Assembly (NCBI RefSeq): GCF_000374565.1
Contig: NZ_KB894685.1
Span: 534,221-598,220 of the forward strand
Length of the DNA stretch: 64,000 nt
Direction of reading: 5' to 3'
From: Siminovitchia fordii DSM 16014 = CIP 108821
GTDB lineage: Bacteria > Bacillota > Bacilli > Bacillales > Bacillaceae_C
This document shows positions 54,006-63,869 of this stretch, piece by piece. The notes beneath the pieces are model-generated. The model was given only the letters and a program-made list of their open reading frames with translations, was not told the DNA's origin and ran no database searches. A program made the position numbers and the translations under genes. The stretch's first letter is position 1, and every line of letters starts with the position of its first letter.

Positions 54006-54036
54006 GAACCTTGTTATATATAACAGGGTTTTTTTT
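54006..54036 (+). terminator. Terminator of yjbK-cwlQ
   Basis: ACCTTGTTA-TATA-TAACAGGGT stem (one G-U pair) followed by seven to eight T. Confidence 0.88.
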
Positions 54037-54074
54037 GTGTGTCAATCCCCTTTTCTCCCCAAAAAGCTATTTAT

Positions 54075-54103
54075 TTGTGTTATTTTTAAGCCGTTGATAC
54101 AAT
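54075..54103 (+). promoter_or_regulatory. Sigma-A promoter of yjbI-spxH
   Basis: TTGTGT (54075-54080), 17 bp, TACAAT (54098-54103). It predicts a leader RNA of about 150 bases before yjbI. Confidence 0.7.
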
Positions 54104-54116
54104 GTACATACTATTT

Positions 54117-54235
54117 AAGAAAAGCGACGGCTCTCCACCTTCTTCATGAGAAGGCGATTTCGCGAACAATGAACCGCCTATGACCGGAGAGGCTATGCGC
54201 CGAAGTAAGGCACTGTCCTTATCCATGATATTTTA
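54117..54235 (+). ncRNA. Structured 5' leader of yjbI-spxH, unidentified
   Basis: GC-richer than its flanks and full of local pairing: CTCTCC (54131-54136) with GGAGAG (54185-54190); CCTTCT-TCATG-AGAAGG (54138-54154); GCGA-TT-TCGC; GGCG with CGCC (inner); CGGC with GCCG; and TAAGG with CCTTA (54206-54222). There is no T run, and no reading frame with a ribosome site. The segment GGAGAGGC...GCGCCGAAG faintly recalls parts of glycine and lysine riboswitches, but the full conserved cores are missing. It may be a cis-regulatory RNA. Confidence 0.5.
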
Positions 54236-54261
54236 CTATTTTTTAAAAAGGAGCGATTCAT

Positions 54262-54663
54262 ATGGTTGAAAAGCCAAAGATGCCGTATGACGCAATTGGA
54301 GAAGAAAAACTCTCTGATCTTGTGGATGCTTTTTATCGTCGGGTTGGAAAACATCCCGACCTGATTCCCATATTTCCTGAAGACTTGACAGAAGTCGCAA
54401 GAAAGCAGAAGCAATTTTTGACTCAATTCCTAGGGGGACCCCCTTTGTATTCACAAGAGCATGGACATCCCATGATGCGGGCACGGCACTTGCCCCATGA
54501 AATCACTCCTGTCAGAGCAAAAGCATGGCTGGGCTGCATGAGTGAGGCAATGGATGAAGTGGAGCTTGAGCCCTCTTTTCGGGAATTTTTTTATTCAAGG
54601 CTCGCCATTACAGCCAATCATATGGTCAATACACTGGATGAAGTACAGGGTGAAGTACCGTGA
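54262..54663 (+). CDS. yjbI: Group II truncated haemoglobin YjbI
   Basis: 133-residue 2-on-2 globin. Proximal haem histidine H76 (MRARHLPHEITP), B10 tyrosine Y25 (DAFYRRV) and G8 tryptophan W89 (AKAWLGCM) are present. In Bacillus YjbI binds oxygen tightly and is encoded with spxH. ATG follows AAGGAGCGATTC. Its stop TGA overlaps the spxH start, so translation is coupled. A structured leader precedes it. Confidence 0.93.
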   Translation: MVEKPKMPYDAIGEEKLSDLVDAFYRRVGKHPDLIPIFPEDLTEVARKQKQFLTQFLGGPPLYSQEHGHPMMRARHLPHEITPVRAKAWLGCMSEAMDEVELEPSFREFFYSRLAITANHMVNTLDEVQGEVP

Positions 54664-55487
54664 TGGATTGGAAAACCCAAAACTTGCTTGAGCTCAAAAA
54701 CGTTCGAAATAAACCGATTGAAATATATGTATTCATAGATCCTTTTTGCGAAGAGTGCTGGCTCCTGAATCCGATCATCAAAAAGCTTCAGCTTCAGTAT
54801 GGCGATTACTTCACACTTAAACAAGTACTATGTGGAAACTTAACTGTTTTGAACAATGGGAGTAAAAGCAAAAGGGAAAGAACAATCGGCAATCAAAATA
54901 TGATGGAACAGGGGACAGTCGTTCCTCATTTAGCAGCAATCAGCATAAAAGCTGCAGAACTTCAGGGAAAAAGGGCCGGGTTCCGCTTTTTGAGGAGGCT
55001 GCAGGAACTGATTTTTGCCGAGCAGGCGAATATTACAGATATCAATACATTGGAAAAGTGCGCACAAAGTGTAGGGTTGGACTGCAAAGAATTTATTCGG
55101 GATATTTATTCATCCAGCGCCGCAAGGGCATTTCAATGTGATATAAGGATTTCATCTGAAATGAATGTGGCTGAAATGCCTGCCATGGTATTTTTCAACG
55201 AACATATTGAAGATGAAGGATTAAAAATAACCGGCCTTTATTCTTATTCCATTTATGTCCAAATTTTAAAGGAAATGCTGGGGGGTTATGTACAGCCTGA
55301 AAACATTCCTCCTCTGGAAAAATATTTATCAAGTCAATCAATCATCACTACACATGATCTTTCCGTCATTTACGATATGCCATATCAACAAATGGAAAGA
55401 AAAATGAAAAAACTACAACTGCAACAAAAGGTCGAAAAGATAAATTCAACAAACGGCTCATATTGGAAATGTTTGAAGTTAAGTTAA
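54660..55487 (+). CDS. spxH: ClpXP adaptor SpxH (YjbH)
   Basis: 275-residue DsbA-like thioredoxin-fold protein. DPFCEECWLLNPIIKKL near 27-43 holds the CxxC motif. The helical insert and C-terminal region (LPYQQME-like) are as in SpxH. It binds Spx and presents it to ClpXP for degradation, thereby limiting the thiol-stress response; its target spx is 5 kb away in this window. Start is GTG 54660 or ATG 54663, both overlapping the yjbI stop. A terminator follows. Confidence 0.93.
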   Translation: MMDWKTQNLLELKNVRNKPIEIYVFIDPFCEECWLLNPIIKKLQLQYGDYFTLKQVLCGNLTVLNNGSKSKRERTIGNQNMMEQGTVVPHLAAISIKAAELQGKRAGFRFLRRLQELIFAEQANITDINTLEKCAQSVGLDCKEFIRDIYSSSAARAFQCDIRISSEMNVAEMPAMVFFNEHIEDEGLKITGLYSYSIYVQILKEMLGGYVQPENIPPLEKYLSSQSIITTHDLSVIYDMPYQQMERKMKKLQLQQKVEKINSTNGSYWKCLKLS

Positions 55488-55489
55488 GT

Positions 55490-55520
55490 TGAAAGGCACA
55501 TGAGTGCCTTTCTTTTTTTG
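55490..55520 (+). terminator. Terminator of yjbI-spxH
   Basis: GAAAGGCAC-ATGA-GTGCCTTTC stem followed by seven T. Confidence 0.9.
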
Positions 55521-55586
55521 ATCATAAAATCGTTTCTACTGCATAAAAATCTAAGCAGGGAAAAATGAAACGGAGGGATCACTGGT

Positions 55587-55763
55587 TTGAGAAAAATTCT
55601 GATCGGGTTGATGATCCTTTTTTTCATCATCAGTTTTTATCTTAATATGTTGGGACTTATGCAGTTAATACCTATTTACATTACTTCGCCGCTGCTATTC
55701 CTCTCCATATTTATTTTCTTCTCCTTCATGAATGGCAGGAATAAGTTCAAAGGGTTTCATTAG
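55587..55763 (+). CDS. Small two-helix membrane protein (58 residues)
   Basis: Short gene starting at TTG 55587 with GGAGGGATCACTGG upstream. The product begins MRKILIGLMILFFIISFYL, has two membrane helices (about 3-22 and 28-48) around a Pro/Thr turn, and ends in a basic tail (NGRNKFKGFH). I do not recognise it, but the ribosome site, codon pattern and hydrophobic layout are convincing. It stands alone between the spxH terminator and pepF; about 235 bp beyond it show no further gene. Confidence 0.72.
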   Translation: MRKILIGLMILFFIISFYLNMLGLMQLIPIYITSPLLFLSIFIFFSFMNGRNKFKGFH

Positions 55764-55997
55764 GAAAATCAGGAGTTTTATCTGGTCCCCCTCATCTAGG
55801 TCGTATTTTGCAAATTTCAGGAGTGTACACCCCTCTCAGGACATTGAGTAGACCAACGAAGAAAACTTTAAAGCACAGCCCACGTTTCGTGCGGGAGACC
55901 TGATTTTTCCTGAACGGGCTTTCTCATGGCATCACTATGCTTTTGCTATGACCGGTTTCCGCTTTATTTTTTCCACTGATTTACTAACAATCATAAA

Positions 55998-56027
55998 AAA
56001 TGAGAGCCGGAAGTCCGGCCCTCTCCT
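55998..56027 (-). terminator. Terminator of pepF
   Basis: Minus-strand GAGGGCCGG-ACTT-CCGGCTCTC stem followed by ATTTTTTAT, right below the pepF stop. Confidence 0.88.
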
Positions 56028-56028
56028 T

Positions 56029-57852
56029 TTACATCTCATTTAAAAGCTGTTCCATTTCATTCAGCTTCTCTTCAAAAACCTTGCAGGCTGCTTCAATCGG
56101 CTCTGAGGAGGTCATATCAACCCCTGCCTTTTTCAATACCTCAATGGGGTAGTCAGAGCTTCCTGCTTGCAGGAACTCGATATAGCGATTGACTGCCTCT
56201 TCTCCCTCATCCAAGATTTGCTGGCTCAAAGCTGTTGCGGCACTGAAGCCTGTGGCATATTGATATACATAGTAGTTGTAGTAAAAATGTGGAATCCGTG
56301 ACCATTCAAGCCCAATCTCTCTGTCAATATGAAGGTTTTCTTCACCAAAATACTTCTTATTCAGTTCATAATATTCTCGCGTCAATAGGTCTGGTGTCAA
56401 TGCCTCTCCATTTTGAGCCTTTTGATGAATCAGATGTTCAAATTCGGCAAACATCGTTTGGCGGAATACCGTTCCGCGGAAACCTTCCAAGTAGTGATTG
56501 ATCAGATATAATTGCTTTTGCTTATCATCCGTCGTTTTTTGCAAATAATCTCCCAACAAGGCCTCATTGCAGGTGGAAGCTACTTCTGCCACAAAAATGG
56601 AATAGTTCCCATAAGGATATGGCTGGTATTTCCGTGTGTAATAGCTGTGGACACTGTGGCCGAATTCATGCGCCAATGTAAATAAATTATTCACATTATC
56701 ATGCCAGTTCATCAATATGTATGGGTTTGTCCCATACACTCCGGAAGAATAAGCACCGCTTCTTTTTCCTTTATTTTCTACGACATCCACCCAACGGTTT
56801 TCAAAACCTTCTTTCAAAATATTGATATAATCCTCGCCGAGTGGTTTCAATCCTTCCAGCAGGATATCTTTCGCTTCCTCATATTTGATTTTCATATCCA
56901 CTTCTTTTATTAATGGAACGTAAAGGTCATACATATGAAGCTCATCAACTTGCAGGACTTTCTTTCTTAACCCGACATACCGTTGGAGCAGGTGCAGGTT
57001 TTTATTGATTGTTGAAACAAGACTATCGTAGACACTCTCAGGAATGTTATTTGCCGCCAATGCCGCCTGCCTGGCAGAATCGTAGTTTCTTGCCTTTGCA
57101 TAAAAATTATCTTTTTTAATCGTTCCACTTAAAGTGCTGGCAAAAGTATTGGTATACTTGCCGTATGTATCATACACACTTTTAAATGCCTGTTCGCGTA
57201 CATTCCGGTCTTGGCTTTCCAGAAAACGGATATAGTTGCCATGAGACAACTGAACGTCATTACCGTCTTCGTCTTGAATTACCGGAAAAACAAGATCCGC
57301 GTTATTCAGCATGCCAAAGGTCGTGCCTGATGCACCCAAAACCTCTGATGCCTCAGCAAGCAATGCCTCCTGTTCTGAACTCAGTACATGCCCCCGTTTC
57401 AAGTTGATCTCGTCCAATGCCTGCCTGTAAAGCTGCAAGCCCTTGTTTTCTTCAAGAAACCGATTCAATTTACTCTCATCCATTGCAAGTATTTCAGGGA
57501 CAATATAGGAAAAAACACTTGCAAATCTTGAATAGAGTGATTCCGCTCTAGCATTAAAGCCCTGGTAATGCGAATTAGCCGTATCTTGATCATAGCGCAT
57601 ATGTGCGTATGTATATAATTTCCCCATCCGTTCGGACAGCTTAGATTGAAATTGTAATGCTTCGTACAGCATATCCGCATTTTCATCCAGTCTTCCCTTA
57701 AATTGTTCACCCTCTGGAATCGTTTCCTGAATGGAGGAGTATTCCTTCTCCCATTCCTCATCCGTTTGGAATATATCCTCCAGGCGCCATGTCAATTCCT
57801 CACTCACCTCTGACCGGCTTGGAAGGGTTTTTACGTTCGTATTCTCTGCCAT
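56029..57852 (-). CDS. pepF: Oligoendopeptidase F (YjbG)
   Basis: 607-residue cytosolic zinc metallopeptidase of family M3. The catalytic LAHEFGHSVHSYYTR (HExxH) lies near 385-400, with the downstream glutamate in FVAEVASTCNEALL. N-terminal helical lobe SRSEVSEELTWRLEDIF is family typical. It cuts short peptides and, in B. subtilis, over-expression affects sporulation signalling peptides. ATG after GGAGGATATGTT. It lies below coiA in the same orientation. Confidence 0.95.
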   Translation of the reverse strand: MAENTNVKTLPSRSEVSEELTWRLEDIFQTDEEWEKEYSSIQETIPEGEQFKGRLDENADMLYEALQFQSKLSERMGKLYTYAHMRYDQDTANSHYQGFNARAESLYSRFASVFSYIVPEILAMDESKLNRFLEENKGLQLYRQALDEINLKRGHVLSSEQEALLAEASEVLGASGTTFGMLNNADLVFPVIQDEDGNDVQLSHGNYIRFLESQDRNVREQAFKSVYDTYGKYTNTFASTLSGTIKKDNFYAKARNYDSARQAALAANNIPESVYDSLVSTINKNLHLLQRYVGLRKKVLQVDELHMYDLYVPLIKEVDMKIKYEEAKDILLEGLKPLGEDYINILKEGFENRWVDVVENKGKRSGAYSSGVYGTNPYILMNWHDNVNNLFTLAHEFGHSVHSYYTRKYQPYPYGNYSIFVAEVASTCNEALLGDYLQKTTDDKQKQLYLINHYLEGFRGTVFRQTMFAEFEHLIHQKAQNGEALTPDLLTREYYELNKKYFGEENLHIDREIGLEWSRIPHFYYNYYVYQYATGFSAATALSQQILDEGEEAVNRYIEFLQAGSSDYPIEVLKKAGVDMTSSEPIEAACKVFEEKLNEMEQLLNEM

Positions 57853-57956
57853 AACATATCCTCCGTTCGTTTTGTCTTATTCCAAATTTTGCATAGTTAC
57901 ATATTCTCTTTTTCATGTGAAAAATCCTGCCGAGAGAGCGGGAAAGGGATATTGAT

Positions 57957-59144
57957 TTAACCATTATTTTTTATCAACGCACCCATTACTTTCTTTTCAT
58001 ATGATTTCGTTTCCTCGACATGGGGTGCCCAGGGGAAAAACCGAATCAATCTATATAAGTCTTTCCCTGCACTTTGAAAATAAAACAATTGTTCAAGCAA
58101 TCGAAAATAATGGCGGACAGCCTTTTCCCATTGATTTTTATCATGGAGCGGAAGCGTCCTGCAAACAATATCCCCTTTGGTTATTCTTTCTCGCAGTTTA
58201 TAATTTACATACTTCAAAGAGATCTTTCTGTTTAATTTTAACTTTTTTAGACAATCAGACCAAATGAAAAATTGCCACTCGACCGGGTGGGAAATGAAGC
58301 TTTCCATGTAATTCACCGGCAGTCCGATGAGTGGCGATAAAAGAAATGGATTGGATCCTTCTGTATAAATCGCTCTTAAAAAGCTATCGCGGACAAGGTC
58401 TCCATGGCGAACCCTCTGTTGAATCCAATTCCTTTTTTCATCTGACCATTTCACGATTGGGAAATTAGCATTATCCGTAATGAGAGAAAGGGGAATTTTT
58501 ATTTTTGAAATAGGCATTTGATGTAACTTTGCAAATACTTTTTTTGAAGTAAAAGGGGTAATACCATTCAAAATAGACGCCTTGCCACTTTCCGGCTCAT
58601 ACCCGGCAAGCATGACATGCTTATTTTTTCTTCTTGTCAATGACCAATGATATTCAGTCAGTTCAAACATATCTATTGTTCTTTTTTTATGAAATGGTTG
58701 CCCCCCAACAATCCATAAAGGGGTAATGCCCGATAAAAGGTATTGCAGTGACCTCTTTTCCACACTACGGACAGAAATAGGTGTACATTGAAATTCTATG
58801 GCAATTAGCCGTCCAGCTTTTTCAATAAGCAAATCGGGACGCTGTTTGATGTCAGGCAGATAATATTCAAGTGACACAGCCAATTGATTGGACAAACACC
58901 ATTCAAATAGGTCCAGCTTGCCTTTTAAGTGCTTTGGGCTTTCCGGTTCGGATGCTGTTTCGATACATTGGGAATGTTGGTGGTGGGAAAAATGGGGAAT
59001 TCTTACATGGCCAGCTTTTAGAATGAGGGGTTCTTTACAGATCGGGCAAAAGAATTGTTCATGCTCCCGCAGATGTAGGACTTGTTCCCGCATCTCGCCG
59101 AGCAGCGTGAACAATTCTCCCTTTTTGTTTAATGCTGTTAACAA
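57957..59144 (-). CDS. coiA: Competence protein CoiA
   Basis: 395 residues. N-terminal zinc-ribbon-like CPICKEPLILKAG and HFSHHQHSQC, then a PD-(D/E)XK nuclease-like core RPDLLIEKAGRLIAIEFQCTPIS (Asp, Glu, Gln active-site residues). CoiA helps recombine incoming single-stranded DNA during transformation. The frame is open to 59171, but AAAGGAG lies inside that stretch and the TTG at 59144 gives the usual N-terminus (LTALNKKGE). It lies between mecA and pepF, as in B. subtilis. Confidence 0.9.
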   Translation of the reverse strand: MLTALNKKGELFTLLGEMREQVLHLREHEQFFCPICKEPLILKAGHVRIPHFSHHQHSQCIETASEPESPKHLKGKLDLFEWCLSNQLAVSLEYYLPDIKQRPDLLIEKAGRLIAIEFQCTPISVRSVEKRSLQYLLSGITPLWIVGGQPFHKKRTIDMFELTEYHWSLTRRKNKHVMLAGYEPESGKASILNGITPFTSKKVFAKLHQMPISKIKIPLSLITDNANFPIVKWSDEKRNWIQQRVRHGDLVRDSFLRAIYTEGSNPFLLSPLIGLPVNYMESFISHPVEWQFFIWSDCLKKLKLNRKISLKYVNYKLRERITKGDIVCRTLPLHDKNQWEKAVRHYFRLLEQLFYFQSAGKDLYRLIRFFPWAPHVEETKSYEKKVMGALIKNNG

Positions 59145-59216
59145 AAAACACACTCCTTTCTTCCCTTTCATTATTCATTCGTCAATCGGACCCGTTTCTC
59201 CTTTATTGGCAAAAAT

Positions 59217-59247
59217 AAAAAACCGATTTTCACAAAAATCGGTTTTT
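59217..59247 (-). terminator. Terminator of mecA
   Basis: AAAAACCGATTTT-cac-AAAAATCGGTTTTT, a near-perfect stem with T run, touching the mecA stop. Confidence 0.88.
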
Positions 59248-59905
59248 ATGCAAAGTATTCGTTTAATGTAGTAAAAACGTCTTGGTCGATGACTTTTTTG
59301 CCATACTCTTCGAGACGATGGATTGTAAAGCCTGATTCATGTCCGTATTCCAATAGAATGCTCAATACATCCTCGATCTGGTCCTCATCAGACTCTTCAT
59401 CCGGAAACTTCACATATAAATAATATTTGTTCTCATACGCAAACAACTTTGTTTGAATTTCTTCAAGCCCCTGTCTTTTTGAGAGCGAAAGTACATCTTC
59501 AAAGTCATTGAACATGAGGATAAATTCAAGCAAGTCATCATCAGAACGGACATAATGGTTTAATTGAAGGTGGTGGTCAAGAAATTCTTCGATCCTTTCA
59601 TCTATAGGCAAGTCCTTCAATTTTTCATCCGGGATAGGTAGCTCAAACCTTTGGCCATCTTTGGACAATTGTGCTTTTGTCACTAAAACTTCCAGTCCTT
59701 TGTCCAATGCTTGGACCTGGATCCATAAAGGCCCTTCTGGTACAAATTCTTCCTCATGGTGGATCTCATCCATCATTTCCCAGAATAGTTCCTCGCTTTT
59801 TTCTCGGCTGTACCAAATTTCTTCACGGTCAAAGCCTCTTTCTTCTATATCGACATATGAAATATAAAATTTCACTGTATTTTCATTTATGCGCTCAATC
59901 TCCAC
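59246..59905 (-). CDS. mecA: Adaptor protein MecA
   Basis: 219-residue ClpC adaptor. The N-terminal substrate-binding part starts MEIERINENTVKFYISYVDIEERGFDREEIWY, an acidic linker follows (to about 110), and the C-terminal ClpC-binding domain holds LLEFILMFNDFEDVLSLSKR and YLYVKFPDEESDEDQIEDV. It delivers ComK and other proteins to ClpCP, controlling competence. Single gene with its own terminator, next to coiA and spx. Confidence 0.95.
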   Translation of the reverse strand: MEIERINENTVKFYISYVDIEERGFDREEIWYSREKSEELFWEMMDEIHHEEEFVPEGPLWIQVQALDKGLEVLVTKAQLSKDGQRFELPIPDEKLKDLPIDERIEEFLDHHLQLNHYVRSDDDLLEFILMFNDFEDVLSLSKRQGLEEIQTKLFAYENKYYLYVKFPDEESDEDQIEDVLSILLEYGHESGFTIHRLEEYGKKVIDQDVFTTLNEYFA

Positions 59906-60380
59906 AAAACAACTCTCCCTTCTTTTGTAGGGTGGCGGTGTTGAAGGGACATATATCCCGACAAAGGTATATATTAATAATTAGTCTTCCCCTTGTACTC
60001 TTTATTTTATGATAAATGCTTGTAAAAGGGAAACAATATTGGTTCCCAATTTACAAACCATCAAACGCCTACGAAAGATAATCGATGTTTCGCCTATCTT
60101 AACTAAAAAGTTATAAGAAATCAAGCGATTTTTCCGAAAATTTGACTGTTGTAATAAAAGCCCAGGACCCTTAACAACAAGGATAACACAAATCGCTTCT
60201 GAAGGTGATTAACGGGCTTCAGAAGCGATTTGATTGCAACCTCGATCCACTCGGAGCAGGAATAATGAACAATCGATGCTATGCATCTTCTCTATATTTA
60301 AAAGGGTGAATACACCTTATTAAAAAACCTCCATACTTCTGAATAAAGTATGAAGGTTTTTATGGTTAAACTTTAAGTGT
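59906..60380. other. Gap between mecA and spx with two hairpins
   Basis: About 475 bases. A perfect 15-bp inverted repeat with a 12-base loop at 60190-60231 (AAATCGCTTCTGAAG arms) stands apart from any gene; it lacks a T run. The spx terminator (CCTTCATACTT / AAGTATGGAGG, followed by six T on the minus strand) is at 60322-60362. The mecA promoter must be near 59910-60020. No coding frame is credible. Confidence 0.7.
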
Positions 60381-60776
60381 TTAATTGACCATCTTCTGTG
60401 CTTCACGAAGCTGATACGTCCTCACTTTACGCGGTAGAAAACGCCTGATCTCGTCTTCGTTGTATCCTACTTGAAGACGTTTCTCATCAAGTATGATCGG
60501 TCTGCGCAGCAACCCTGGATTCTTTTGGATGATATCAAACAACTGTTGGAGCGGCAAAGAGTCTAAATCGATATTGAGCTTTTGGAATACTTTGGAACGT
60601 GTTGAAATAATTTCGTCCGTGCCGTCCTCAGTCATCCGTAATATTTCTTTGATTTCTTCAAGGCTCAATGGCTCGGAGAAGATATTGCGTTCTGTATATG
60701 GAATGTTCTGCTCTTCTAACCACGTTCTAGCTTTTCTGCATGATGTACAGCTTGGTGAAGTGTATAATGTAACCAT
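60381..60776 (-). CDS. spx: Redox regulator Spx
   Basis: 131-residue ArsC-fold protein that binds the alpha C-terminal domain of RNA polymerase during disulphide stress. The redox switch C10-T-S-C13 is intact, [10 protein letters not shown] (RNA polymerase contact near Gly52) and the [20 protein letters not shown] segment with Arg92 match B. subtilis Spx; the C-terminal tail (REAQKMVN) lacks the LAN ending seen there. It is turned over by ClpXP with SpxH. ATG follows GGGAGTG. TATAAT at about -135 may be a promoter. Confidence 0.95.
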   Translation of the reverse strand: MVTLYTSPSCTSCRKARTWLEEQNIPYTERNIFSEPLSLEEIKEILRMTEDGTDEIISTRSKVFQKLNIDLDSLPLQQLFDIIQKNPGLLRRPIILDEKRLQVGYNEDEIRRFLPRKVRTYQLREAQKMVN

Positions 60777-61083
60777 ATTTTAAGCACACTCCCATTTTAT
60801 TTTGAAATATATTAAGGGTTGATTTTGATCAGTTTTAATAAAACCAGCCAGATTAAAATCGGTATTATGAAACACTTTATATTATGTATTATACACTATT
60901 TATTCCTTAATGAATAGATTTTTTTGGAATTTTTATATACTGTATTCCTCCCTTCTTTTATTCTGTTATAGTACCTCCTTAACATATTGTTACCCTTCAA
61001 AAGAGGGATTGAAACTCCCTCTTTTGATTTTCCTTCATTTAATTTAACCTGTTTCTATTTTTCCATTCCTGCTTTCATTGCTT
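60777..61083. other. Gap between spx and the GH-like gene
   Basis: About 307 bases. A hairpin at 60998-61026 (CAAAAGAGGGA/TCCCTCTTTTG) likely terminates the gene at 61084. The rest is very AT-rich spx upstream DNA with a TATAAT box near 60885-60895 on the minus strand. No gene seen. Confidence 0.65.
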
Positions 61084-62292
61084 TTATTCGTTTTCCGGAG
61101 TGTAATCTACACCTGGAGAGTATGTGTTCCCCGCATTCCATAGCAGGTACTCTTCAATTCCAGAATCGTACAGGGCTTTGATTTGAGCCTCCACTTCTGC
61201 TTTTCCATATACGCGGTAGTTCCCGCTCCCTAAGTATGACGCTGTGAAATCTTGCAGCCATGGCCGTGAGATTGGAGGATTTTTCAATTCCGAAAGCTTT
61301 TGATTTTCGACTTTCGCATATTCACGGATAAGTTTATAGGGTTCCAAATCCGGTTTGGCTATACCAAAATAGGATGTCCAGTGGCTTGGGTAAATCATGG
61401 ATGAAATGACATCTACATTTTCGGATATTTTGCTGAAGTTCTGCCCGATTCCCGGCGCTTCAGGCAAGGTAGCGGTGTAACCAAAAATATCCACTGAAAC
61501 TTTGACACCATAAGGCTTTAATTTTTGGCGGGCGTATGCAACAAAATCAGTAACCGCATGAACGCGTTTTTGTACATTATCCTCTTTCATGTCTTTGTAT
61601 TCGCCCATTCCATATTTGAGCTGTTCATCCCGGTTTTCAAATCCTTCCGGAAATCTTACATAGTCAAACTGGATTTCCTTAAACCCAAGCTTAGCTGCTT
61701 CGATGGCAATATTGACATTATAATCCCAGACTTCTTTTAAAAACGGATTGACAAATGCTTCTCCCCGGCCGTTAACCCAGACCTTATCCCCATCTTGGAA
61801 AGAGAGTTCGGGCTTTTCTTTCGGAAGAATAGAGTCTTTGAAAACTACGATTCTAGCAATCGGATAAATCTGTTTCCCTTCCATTTTTTCAAGCATGGCT
61901 CTAGGATTTTTTATGTAGCTTTTTCCGATCTTCGCAAATGGTGAATCTTTGTCACCTTCAAAGGTAACATTGCCCCAGTCATCCTTGATATCTATGACCA
62001 TCGCGTTTAAATCCGTTGACTCTACCAGTTTCATTAATTCCTCCAAACGGCTTCCCCCTGCCGAGTGTCCTGTTACATAAATTCCACGAACAGCATCCGG
62101 ATATTCAAATGTTAAACCGGAATCGTATACAAACCGGGGGGATTCCAGAGGAAGTGGCTTCATCGCTATCGCATTTTCCCTCATCGCATTGGAGGAGTGA
62201 ATTTGTTTGGCTCCCTGCGCCATCACCGGTTGGCTTGTAAGCGTCAACATACCGATTACTCCGGCTGTAGCCATCAGCTTTCTAAAACTCAA
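61084..62292 (-). CDS. Secreted putative glycoside hydrolase (DUF4015, TIM-barrel)
   Basis: 402 residues. Signal peptide with hydrophobic core near 7-22 and a likely cut after PVMA. The mature domain has RGIYVTGHSAGG, NAMVIDIKDDWGNVTF, IYPIARIVVFKD, FKEIQFDYVRFPEGF, VKVSVDIFGYT and VDVISSMIYPSHW, the strand-end motifs of DUF4015/GH-like barrels; D in DIKDD and D/R in FDYVRFP are probable active-site residues. It may act on cell-wall polysaccharide. Start is probably TTG 62292 with AAGGAGTG upstream. Confidence 0.85.
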   Translation of the reverse strand: MSFRKLMATAGVIGMLTLTSQPVMAQGAKQIHSSNAMRENAIAMKPLPLESPRFVYDSGLTFEYPDAVRGIYVTGHSAGGSRLEELMKLVESTDLNAMVIDIKDDWGNVTFEGDKDSPFAKIGKSYIKNPRAMLEKMEGKQIYPIARIVVFKDSILPKEKPELSFQDGDKVWVNGRGEAFVNPFLKEVWDYNVNIAIEAAKLGFKEIQFDYVRFPEGFENRDEQLKYGMGEYKDMKEDNVQKRVHAVTDFVAYARQKLKPYGVKVSVDIFGYTATLPEAPGIGQNFSKISENVDVISSMIYPSHWTSYFGIAKPDLEPYKLIREYAKVENQKLSELKNPPISRPWLQDFTASYLGSGNYRVYGKAEVEAQIKALYDSGIEEYLLWNAGNTYSPGVDYTPENE

Positions 62293-63722
<1,430 letters not shown>

Positions 63723-63818
63723 GAAATGCGATATGGGTAAAAGGCGGTTCCATAGCCACCATCTCAATTTAGGTTGACCCTAAAGCTCGCTATTTTTTAC
63801 TTTTAAAAATAAAATGAA

Positions 63819-63857
63819 AAAATTCCCCTTTGATTGACAAGGGGAATTTTTTCATTT
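63819..63857. terminator. Convergent terminator of trpS and yjbA
   Basis: AAAAAATTCCCCTT/AAGGGGAATTTTTT stem, able to work in both directions. Confidence 0.9.
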
Positions 63858-63869
63858 CCGAGACTTGGA

